Shown here: piece after piece, positions 10,401-22,400 of the stretch
Layout of the letters: each line of letters starts with the position of its first letter
Position numbering within the stretch: the first letter of the stretch is position 1
Assembly (NCBI GenBank): GCA_034336665.1
Contig: JAPFBE010000078.1
Coordinates: 1-64,000, forward strand
Direction of reading: 5' to 3'
DNA: 64,000 nt
Origin: Luscinia megarhynchos
Lineage: Eukaryota > Chordata > Aves > Passeriformes > Turdidae
The notes under the pieces: model-generated
Databases searched by the model: none
What the model was told of the DNA's origin: nothing
What the model saw: the letters and a program-made list of their open reading frames with translations, nothing else
Translations under genes and position numbers: made by a program

Positions 10401-13400
10401 CAGCAGCTCGGGGGCACTCCCAGTGCTTACTGGTTCATACTGGGAGCTGCCCCCACGGGCCCCAGCAGCTCGGGGGCGGCTCCCAGTGCTTACTGGTTCA
10501 TACTGGGAGCTGCCCCCACGTGCTTTATGACCTCGGGGCGGCTCCCAGCGCTTACTGGTTCATACTGGGAGCTGCCCCCACGGGCTTTAGGAGCTCAGGA
10601 CAGCTCCCAGTGCTCACTGGTTCATACTGGGAGCTGCCCCCACAAGCCCCAGGACCTCGGGGACGCTCCCAGCGCTTACTGGTCCATACTGGGAGCTGCC
10701 CCCACATGCTTTAGGCGCTCAGGACAGCTCCCAGTGCTCACTGGTTCATACTGGGAGCTACCCCCACAAGCCCCAGGACCTCGGGGGCGGCTCCCAGCGC
10801 TTACTGGTCCATACTGGGAGCTGCCCCCACAAGCCCCAGCACCTCGGGGACGCTCCCAGCGCTCACTGGTCCCTACTGGTGCCCTCCCAGTATAAAACAC
10901 CACACTGGGAATGGGTTTGGGTGCACGAGGCCTTACTGGTTTATACTGGGAGCTGCCCCCAGGGGCCCCAGGACCTCAGGGACGCTCCCAGTGCTCACTG
11001 GTTCATACTGGGAGCTGCCCCCACGTGCTTTAGGAGCTCGGGGGCACTCCCAGCACTCACTGGTCCCTACTGGTGCACTCCCAGTATAAAAGACCACACT
11101 GGGAATGGGTTTGGGTGCACGAGGCCTTACTGGTTCATACTGGGAGCTGCCCCCACGGGCTTTAGCGGCTCAGGGATGCTCCCAGCGCTTACTGGTTCAT
11201 ACTGGGAGCTGCCCCCACATGCTTTAGGAGCTCAGGGCAGCTCCCAGCGCTCACTGGTCCGTACTGGGAGCTGCCCCCACAAGCCCCAGCAGCTCGGGGG
11301 CACTCCCAGTGCTTACTGGTTTATACTGGGAGCTGCCCCCACGAGCCCCAGGACCTCGGGGGCACTCCCAGTGCTTACTGGTTTATACTGGGAGCTGCCC
11401 CCACAAGCCCCAGCAGCTCGTGGACGCTCCCAGCGCTCACTGGTTCATACTGGGAGCTGCCCCCACATGCTTTATGACCTCGGGGGCACTCCCAGCACTC
11501 ACTGGTCCATACTGGTGCACTCCCAGTATAAAAGACCACACTGGGAATGGGTTTGGGTGCACGAGGCCTTACTGGTTTATACTGGGAGCTGCCCCCACGG
11601 GCTTTATGACCTCGGGGGCACTCCCAGCACTCACTGGTCCATACTGGTGCACTCCCAGTATAAAAGACCACACTGGGAATGAGTTTGGGTGCACGAGGCC
11701 TTACTGGTTCATACTGGGAGCTGCCCCCACAAGCCCCAGGACCTCGGGGACGCTCCCAGCGCTCACTGGTCCATACTGGGAGCTGCCCCCACAAGCCCCA
11801 GCAGCTCGGGGGCACTCCCAGTGCTTACTGGTTCATACTGGGAGCTGCCCCCACGGGCTTTAGGAGCTCAGGGCAGCTCCCAGCGCTCACTGGTTCATAC
11901 TGGGAGCTGCCCCCACGGGCTTTATGACCTCGGGGACACTCCCAGCGCTTACTGGTTCATACTGGGAGCTGCCCCCACAAGCCCCAGCAGCTCGGGGACG
12001 CTCCCAGTGCTTACTGGTTTATACTGGGAGCTGCCCCCACGGGCCCCAGCAGCTCGGGGGCGCTCCCAGTGCTTACTGGTTCATACTGGGAGCTGCCCCC
12101 ACGGGCCCCAGGACCTCAGGGGCACTCCCAGTGCTCACTGGTCCGTACTGGGAGCTGCCCCCACGGGCTTTATGACCTCGGGGACGCTCCCAGTGCTTAC
12201 TGGTTCATACTGGGAGCTGCCCCCACAAGCCCCAGCGGCTCAGGGGCACTCCCAGCTCTTACTGGTCTATACTGGTGTCCCCAGTCCACGCCTGGGAGCA
12301 CCGGCGGGCGCTGCTGGCCGGCCGGCCGCCCGGGCCCGAGCTGGCCTTCGCGGGGGCGCTGCTGAGCCGCGACTTCTCCAACTTCTCGGCCTGGCACCAC
12401 CGGCTGCGGCTGCTGGGGGGCGCTGCGGAGCGGCCGCTGCCGCCGGACAGGGTGCAGCGAGGTGAGAGGAGCTCGGGGTTCCTGGGAGGAGGTGCTGGGT
12501 GGGCTTGGTGTCCTGGAATCCATATTGGGGTTAATGGGTGTCCCTATATGTCACTTGTCACCTATGGGTAGATTTGGTGTCCTGGAATTTGGATTGGGGT
12601 TAATGGGTGTCCCTGTATGTCAGTTGTCACCAATGGGTAGAGCTGGTGTCCTGGAATCCATATTGGGGTTAATGGGTGTCCCTATATGTCACTTGTCACC
12701 TATGGGTAGACCTGGTGTCCCTCCGTTGCTATGGCAATCTATGGGTAGACCTGGTGTCCCGAATTTGTATTGGGGTTAATGGGTAGACCTGGTGTCCTTA
12801 TATGTCACTATTGCCACCTATGGGTAGACCTGGTGTCCTTCCATTGCTATTGCAATCTATGGGTAGACCTGGTGCCCCCATATATTATTGCCACCTATGG
12901 GTAGACCTGGTGTCCCCCTGCTCCCATTGCCACCTATGGGTAGACCTGTTGTCCCTGTGTTCCCATTGCCACCTATGGGTAGACCTGGTGTCCCCATGTT
13001 CCTAATGCAATCTATGGGTAGACCTGTTGTCCTCCTGTTCCCATTGCAATCTATGGGTAGACCTGGTGCCCCCATTTATTATTGCAATCTATGGGTAGAC
13101 CTGGTGTCCCCGTGTTCCTATGGCAATCTATGGGTAGACCTGGTGTCCCTATATGTAACTATTGCCACCTATGGGTAGACCTGTTGTCCCCGCGTTGCTA
13201 TTGCCACCTACAGGTAGACCTGGTGTCCCCATGTTATTACAATCTGTGGGTAGACCTGGTGTCCTTCCATTGCTAATGCAATCTATGGGTAGACCCTGTT
13301 GCCCCCATATATATTGCCAACTACGGGTAGACCTGGTGTCCCCGTTATTGCAATGTGTGGGTAGACCTGGTGTCCCTATATGTCACTATTGCCACCTATG

Positions 13401-16400
13401 GGTAGACCTGGTGTCCTCCTGTTCCCATTGCAATCTATGGGTAGACCTGTTGCCCCCATATATTATTGCCACCTATGGGTAGACCTGGTATCCCCACATT
13501 ACTATTGCAATCTATGGGTAGACCTGTTGTCCCCATATATTATTTGTGGGTAGACCTGGGCTCCTGATACATCCCTATTGTCATCTATGGGTAGACCTGG
13601 TGTCCCCGTGTTCCTATTGCCACCTCTGGGTAGACCTGGTGTCCCCATATATTATTTGTGGGTAGACCTGGGCTCCTGATATATCCCTATTCTCATCTAT
13701 GGGTAGACCTGGTGTCCCCCGTGTTGCTATTGCAATCTATGGGTAGACCTGGTGACCTGGATGTATCCCTATTGCTATCTATGGGTAGATTTGGTGTCCC
13801 CATGTTCTTTTTGTCATCTCTTGGTAGAGCTGATGTCCTCATGTTCCTACTCTATCTATGGGTAGACCTGGTGTCCACATACTATTGCTATTTGTAGGTA
13901 GACCTGGTGTCCCCACATAACCAAATTGTCATCTATGGGTAGACCTGGTGTCCCCACGTTATTTTTGCAATCTGTGGGTAGACCTGGTGTCCTGACATAT
14001 CCCTATTAGTATCTATGGGTAGACCTGCATGCTGAAGTGCCCCCATTTAGGTATTGGGGTGTCCTCCACTGTCCCCCTGAGATTTTGGGGTGCCATTTTT
14101 GCCCTCCCCAGAGCTGGAGCTGGTGCAAAACGCCGTCTTCACCGACCCCACGGACCAAAGTGCCTGGGTTTACCTGCGCTGCATCCTTTCTAGAGGTAAC
14201 TCAGGGCTCCCTCCCACCCCTGGGGCCCTCACCTGGAGTTCTGGGGTCCCCCCTGAATGATGGTGTGCTCCCCAACAGCCCCCCCACCACCGAGGGTCAT
14301 CTGTGTCCACGTCGACCAGGAGGATGCAACGGTGGCTGTCATCTTCTCCCGGCCTGTCAAGGTGAGTCGGGACATTGGGGTGCCCCAGAAATCACCTGGA
14401 TCACCCCAAAAATCACCTGGATCACCCCACAAAATGGTGGTCCTGAATCTCCATTAATGTCAATGGGGGTAGACCTGATGTCCCTAAATTCTGTATTCCT
14501 CCAATGGGTAGACCTGGTGTCCATAAATCCATATTTTCAGAGGTAGACCTGGTAACCCTAGATCCCTATTGATTTTTTAAACAGGTGAGACCTGATGTGC
14601 TCAAGTCCCAGTTGAGTTCTAATCGAGGTAGCTGTTCCTCTAAATCCCAGTTGATTTCAATGGGGTAGACCTGGGGTCCCAAAATCCTAATTTACTTCCA
14701 TGAGGTAGACCTGGTGTCCTTACAAATCTCACGTGTCCCTATTGCTGTTCCTATATCGACTTCAGTGGGGTAGACCTGATGTTCCTAAATCCTTGTTTTT
14801 AATTGGGCAGATTGGTTTCCTTAAACACCAATTTACTTCAATGGGGTAGACCTGGTGTCCTTCCATTCCTCATTGATTTCATTGGGGTAGACTTAATGTT
14901 CCTAAAATTCAATTTACTTCAATGGGGCAGACCTGGTGCCCTACCATTCCTAATTGATTTCATTGGGGTAGACCTAATGTCCCTAAAATTCAATTTACTT
15001 CGATGGGGTAGACCTATTGTCCCTAAAATTCAATTTACTTCGATGGGGTAGACCTATTGTCCCTAAAATTCAATTTACTTCAATGGGGTAGACTTGGTGT
15101 CCTTCCATTCCTCATTGGTTTCAATGGGGTAGACCTGTTGTCCTTAAAAATCAATTTATTTTGATGGGGTAGACCTGGTGTCCTCCAATTCCTCATATTT
15201 CAATGGGGTAGACCTGGTGTCTGTAGCTTTATATTGTTCATTAGGTAGACCTGATGTCCCTAAATTCCTATTTTTCAATGGACAGACGTGATGTCCCTAA
15301 ATTTCCATTTTTTCAATGGGTAGACCTGATGTCCCTAAATTCCTATTTTCCAATGGGTAGACCTGATGTCCCTAAATCTTTTTTTCAATGCATAGACCTG
15401 ATGTCCCTAAATTTCCATTTTTTCAATGGATAGACCTGATGTCCCTAAATTCCCATTGTTTTCCAATGGGTAGACCTGATGTCCCTAAATCTTTTTTTCA
15501 ATGCATAGACCTGATGTCCCTAAATTTCCATTGTTTCCAATGGGTAGACCTGATGTCCCAAAACTTTTAGGGTTAAAAATTCCAATTTTAGGGCTGGAAA
15601 TTCCCGATTTTTGGTGGGAAAAAACCCCCAAATTTTGCTCTTTCTCCCCACAGGTGAACCCAGAGTGCCCAGAGCTGGCAGCAACCCTGGATGGCACCGC
15701 CCTGCCCGGCCCCTGGCGCTCGGGGGAGGGGCGACCACGCCCCAGCCACACCTGGGTATCCTCCCCTGAAAAAAAAAACAGCAGTGGGCGTGGCTCGGGG
15801 TGGGCGTGGCTCGGGGTGGGCGTGGCTCGGGGTGGGCGTGGCTCGGGGTGGGCGTGGCCACCACACCCAGCACACCTTGACAGGTGACCTCAGCTCTGTG
15901 ACCTCCCTGCCCCGCCCACTTCGAGCCCCGCCCACCTGGAGCTCACCTGGGCCCCAGGCCCCGCCCACTTCGAGCTGACGCTGCAGCCAGGTGAGGCCAC
16001 GCCCACTTTGAGCCACGCCCACTTTGAGCCACGCCCTTTTCTCACCTGGCCACGCCCTTTCTCCCCATCCCAGGTGAGGCTGAGGTTTGGTGGAAGGAGC
16101 CAATGGTGGAGCGGGAGCTGTTCTGGTGAGCCACGCCCCTTTTTTGGGGTGCCACGCCCCTTTTTGGGGTGCCACGCCCCTTTTTGGGGGTGCCACGCCC
16201 CTTTCTCACCTGCTGGCCCCGCCCCCAGGCCCGAGCTGGGCGTGGCCCAGCCTCAGGTGTTGCAGGACCAGGTGAGGATGTGCCAGGAGCTGCTGGAGCT
16301 GGAGCCGCAGAGCCGAGGTGAGAGAGGCCAAAACCAGCCCAAAAGTACCCAAAAATAGCCAAAAATATCCCTAAAATATCCCTAAAATATCCCTAAAATA

Positions 16401-19400
16401 TCCCTAAAGTATCCCTAAAATATCCCAAAAATATCCCTAAAATATCCCTAAAGTATCCCTAAAATATTCCTAAAATATCCCTAAAATATTCCTAAAATAT
16501 CCCTAAAATATCCCTAAAAATGACCCAAAAATATCCATAAACTATCCCTAAAATATCCCTAAAATATCCCTAAAATATCCTAAAAAAATCCCAAAAATAT
16601 CCCTAAAATATTCCTACCATATCCCTAAAAATGACCCAAAATATCCCAAAAATATCCCAAAAAAATCCCTAAAATATTCCTAAAATATCCCTAAAAATGA
16701 CCCAAAAATACCCAAAAATATCCATAAAATATGCCTAAAATATCCCTAAAAATGACCCAAAAATGACCCAAAAATATCCCAAAAATATCCCTAAAATATC
16801 CCTAAAATATTCCTAAAATATCCCAAAAATATCCCTAAAAATGACCCAAAAATATCCCTGAAATATCCCTAAAAATGACCTAAAAATACCCAAAAATATC
16901 CCTAAAAATGACCCAAAAATACCCCAAAAGTGACTGAAAAATATCCTAAAAATGACCCCAAAATACCCCCAAAATATCCCAAAATCATGCCAAAAAATGA
17001 CCCAAAAATACCCAAGAAATTTCCCAAAAATACCCCAAAATTACCCAGAAATATCTCAAAAAAGACCTCAAAACATTTCCAGAAATGACCCAAAAATACT
17101 CAAAAAATGACCCAAAAATACTCAAAAAATGACCCCAAAATCCCCCCAAAATATCCCCAAGTCGACCCAAAAATGACCCAAAAAATTCCTAAAAATGACA
17201 CAAACATATTCCAAAAAATGACCCAAAATATTCCCAAAATGACACAAAAATATCCCTAAAAATTACCCAAAAATACCCAAAAAACGATCCAAGAAATCCC
17301 AAAAAATGACCCAAAAATATCCCAAAAAATGACCCAAAAAATCCCAAAAAATGACCCAAAAATATCCCGAAATTTTTCCAGAAATACCCAAAAATTACCC
17401 AAATATATCCCCAAAAACAACCTAAAAATGTCCCAATAAATGACCCAAAAATGGCCCAAAAATACTCAAAAAATTATCCAAAAATATCCCAAAAATGACC
17501 CAAAAATATTCCTAAAAATGATCCAAAAACATCCCAAAAAATGACCCAAAAATATCACAAAAAATGACCCAAAAATGAGACAAAAATACACCCTCAAAAA
17601 AAGATCCCAACAACCCAAAAACATCCCAAAAACCAGAAAAATTACCCAAAAATATCCCCAAAAAATCCCCAAAATGCCAAAAAAATGTCTGGAAAATGAC
17701 CCCCCAAAAATCCTAAAAATACCCAAAAAATGACCTAAAAATAGCAAAAAAACAACCCAAAAATTCCCCAAAATACACCCCAAAAAAATCCAAAAACTGA
17801 CCCAAAATACCCTAAAAATACCCCAAAAATGACCCAAAAATGATCAAAAAATATCCCAAAAATGACCCAAAAATACCCAAAAAATGACCCAAAAATACTC
17901 AAGAAATGACCCAAAAATATCTGAAAAAATGACCCAAAAATTACCAAAGTCCCAAATATATTCCTAAAAATGACCCAAAAATACCCAAGAAATTTCCCAA
18001 AAATACCCAAAAATTACCCAGAAATATCTCAAAAACGACCTCAAAACGTTTCCAAAAATGACCCAAAACCATCCCAAAAATGACCCAAAATATTCCCAAA
18101 ATGACACAAAAATATCCGAAAAAATGACCGAAAAAGATCCCCAAAATTTCCCAAAAATACCCAAAAATGACCCAAAAATATCCCCAAAAACAACCTAAAA
18201 CTATCCCAATAAATGACCCAAAAATTACCCAAAAATATCCCCAAAACGACCTGAAAATATTTCCAAAAACTACCCAAAAATATCCCTAAAATGACCCAAA
18301 AATACCCAAAAAATTTCCCTAAAACACCCAAAAATGATCCAAAAATACCCAGAAATGACCCAAAAAGTGGCCCAAAAATACCCCCAAAATATGGCAAAAA
18401 CAACCCAAAAATATCCCTAAAAATGACCCAAAAATACCCAAAAAAGTCCCAAAAATTTCCCTAAAAATGACTCAAAAATACCCAAAAAATTTCCCAAAAA
18501 TACCCAAAAATTACCCAAAAATTACCCAAAAATGTCCCAAAAAAAAATCTAAAAATATCCCAAAAAGTGACCCAAAAAGTGACCCAAAAATATCCTAAAA
18601 ATGACCCAAAAATACCCAAAAATGACCCAAAAATATTCCTAAAAATGACCCAAAAATACCCAAAAAATTTCCCAAAAATACCCAAAAATGACCCAAAAAT
18701 GTCCCCAAGAAAATCTAAAAATATCCCAAAAAGTGACCCAAAAATGACCCAAAATACCCAAAAAATATCCCTAAAAATGACCCAAAATACCCAAAAATTT
18801 CCCCAAAATACCCAAAAATGTCCCAAAAAACAATCTAAAAATATCCCAAAAATATCCCAAAAACGACCCAAAAATTTCCCTAAAAATGACCCAAAAATAC
18901 CCAAAAAATTTCCTAAAAATACCCAAAAATATCCCCAAAAAAATCTAAAGATATCCCAAAAAGTGACCCAAAAATGGCCCAAAAATGACTCAAAAATACC
19001 CCCAAAATATGGCAAAAATGACCCAAAAATATTCCTGAAAATATTCCTAAAAATGACCCAAAAATACCCAAAAAGACCCAAAAAATTTCCCAAAAATGAC
19101 CCAAAAATGACCCAAAAATGTCCCAAAAAAAAAATCTAAAAATATCCCAAAAAGTGACGCAAAAATGGCCCAAAAATATTCAAAAAATTATCAAAAAATA
19201 TCCCCAAAACGACCCCAAAATATCCCAAAAATGACCCAAAAATATCCTAAAAATTTCCCAAAAATACCCAAAAAACGACCCAAAAATGACCCAAAAATAG
19301 CCGAAAAAATGACTCAAAAATTACCAAGAATGACCCAAAAATGACCCAAAAATATTCCTAAAAATGACCCAAAAATGACCCAAAATACTCCAAGAATTTC

Positions 19401-22400
19401 CCTAAAAATGACCCAAAAATACCCAAAAAATTTCCCAAAAAATTCCCAAAAATTACCCAAAAATGTCCCAAAAAAAAATCTAAAAATATCCCAAAAAGTG
19501 ACCCAAAAATGACCCAAAAATACCCAAAAATGACCCAAAACAACCCAAAAAATGCTCCCAAAAAATCCTCCCCAAAACATCCCATAATACCCCAAAAATC
19601 CCCAAAAATCCCCAAAAACCCAAAAATGTCCCAAAAAATTCCCCAAAAAAATTCCCCAAAACACCCAAAATGCCCCAAATTGCCCAAAATCCCCAAAATT
19701 TGTCCCCAAATCCCCCAAAACAGCAAAAATCCCAAAAGTTCCCGAAACATCCAAAAATGGGTTTGTACTGGTCTGTACTGGTTTATACTGGTTTGTACTG
19801 GTCCATTCTGGTCCATTCTGGTCTATACTGGTTCATACTGGTCCATACTGCTTGATACTGGTCTGTACTGGTTTATACTGGTCTATACTGGTCCATACCA
19901 GTCTATACCAGTCCGTACCAGTCCATACTGGTTTATACTGGTCTGTACTGGTCCATACTGGTCCATACCAGTCTATACTGGTTTATACTGGTCCATACTG
20001 GTCCATACTGGTTTATACTGGTCCATACTGGTCCATACTGGTTTATACTGGTCCGTACTGGTTCATACTGGTTCATACTGGTATATACTGGTCTGTACCA
20101 GTCCATACTGGTTAATACTGGTCCATACTGGTTTATACTGGTCAGTACCGGTCCATACTGGTTTATACTGGTCCATACTGGTTTATACTGGTCCATATCA
20201 GTCCATACTGGTCCGTACTGGTCCCTACTGGTTTATACTGGTCCATACTGGTCCATACTGGCCCTACTGGTTTATACTGGTTTGTACTGGTTTATACTGG
20301 ACCATACTGGTTTATACTGGTCCATACCGGTCCATACTGGTTTCTACTGGACCATACTGTTTTATACCGGTCCCTGCCAGTCCATACTGGTTTATACTGG
20401 TCCGTACTGGTTTATACCGGTCCATACTGGTTTATACTGGTTTATACTGGTCTATACCTGTCCATACTGGTTCATACTGGTCCATACTGGTGCAGGTTGC
20501 CTGCTCACCCTGTCCCTGCTCTTGGCTGCTCTGGATCCGCGGGGCCACGCCCAGGAAATCCGGGGGCACCTGAGGAGCCTGCAGGTAACTGGTTCATACT
20601 GGTTTATACTGGTTTGTACTGGTTCGGACTGGTTTGGACTGGGAGGGGGCTGGGATCAAACTGGGAGGGGATTTTGGGGCACTGGGAGGGGATTAAAGGG
20701 TTAAAAATGGGGGAAAACTGGGAAAAAGGGGTTTGGGGTTACTGGTTTATACTGGTTTATACTGGTTTATACTGGTTTATATGGTTTGGACTGGTTTACT
20801 GGTTTGGACTGGTTTGGACTGGTTTATACTGGGAGGGGTTTGAGGGTTTCTAGGAGGGAATTTTTTGGCTTTATTGGTTTATACTGGTTTATACTGGTTT
20901 GTACTGGTTTATACCGTTCCATACTGGTTTATACCGGTCCATACTGGTTTATTCTGGTCCGTACTGGTTTATACTGGTTTGGACTGGTTTATACTGGGAG
21001 GGGTTTGAGGGTTTCTAGGAGGGAATTTTTGGCTTTATTGTTTTATACTGGTTTATACTGGTTTATACTGGTTTATACCGTTCCATTCTGGTTTATACCG
21101 GTCCGTACTGGTTTATACTGGTCCGTACTGGTTTATACTGGTTTGGACTGGTTTGGACTGGTTTATACTGGGAGGAGTTTGAGGGTTTCTAGGAGGGAAT
21201 TTTTGGCTTTATTGTTTTATACTGGTTTATACTGGTTTATACTGGTTTATACCGTTCCATACTGGTTTATACCGGTCCGTACTGGTTTATACTGGTTTGG
21301 ACTGGTTTGGACTGGTTTATACTGGGAGGGGTTTGAGGGTTTCTAGGAGGGAATTTTTGGCTTTATTGTTTTATACTGGTTTATACTGGTTTATACTGGT
21401 TTATACCGTTCCATACTGGTTTATACCGGTCCGTACTGGTTTATACTGGTTTATACTGGTCCATACTGGTTTATACTGGTCTGTACTGGTGCAGGACGCT
21501 GACCCCCTGCGCTCGGGGTTCGTGGCCGATGTCCGCTCCCGCTTCGAGGCCGTACTGGGGATACTGGGAGCGGGGGAGGGGCTGAGCCTGCCCGCCAAGG
21601 TAACTGGTTTGTACTGGTTTGGACTGGTTCGGACTGGGAGGGGTCGGGGGTTACTGGGAGGGAGGTTCTGGGTGTGCTGGTTTGTACTGGTTTATACTGG
21701 GAGGCAGTTGTGGGAGGCTGTGGGTTCCTATAATTGTTTGTACTGGTTTATACTGGTTTATACTGGTTTATACTGGTTTATACTGGTTTGCGTTGGTTTA
21801 TACTGGTTTATACTGGTTTATACTGGTTTATACTGGTTTAGGGGATGACATCACTCTCCTGGATCACCTCACCATTGTGACCTAGCTGGAGCTGGGTTTA
21901 TACTGGTTTATACTGGTTTATATGGGTTTATACTGGTTTATATGGGTTTATACTGGTTTATATGGGTTTGTACTGGTCTATACTGGTTCATACTGGTTTG
22001 TACTGGTTTATACTGGTCTAGGGGATGACATCACTCTTTCTCCTGGAGCACGTGGCCACCATCACCCGGCTGGAGCTGGGTTTATACTGGTCTATACTGG
22101 TTTATACTGGTTTATACTGGTCTATAATGGTTTATACTGCTCTGTACTGGTTCATACTGGTTCATACTGGTTCATACTGGTTCATACTGGTTTGTACTGG
22201 TTCAGGAGCTGACCGTGGTGCCTCTCCTGGAGCACGTGGCCACCATCACCCGGCTGGAGCTGGGTTTATACTCAGTCTATACTGGTCTATACTGGTCTAT
22301 ACTGGTCTATAGCGGTTTATACTGGTCTGTACTGGTTCATACTGGCTGGTTCATACTGGTTCATACTGGTTTGTACTGGTTCAGAGCTGACCGTGGTGCT

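Noticed and set aside
15884..15893. Acceptor CAG before GTGACCTCAG for RABGGTA exon 9
   Set aside because: Using it gives a stop after five codons; the next AG restores the conserved SHTW-LCDLP junction.
16370..16830. Telomere-like CCCTAAAAT repeat
   Set aside because: The unit is CCCTAAAATAT, not CCCTAA, and grades into other C/A-rich variants inside a gene intron.
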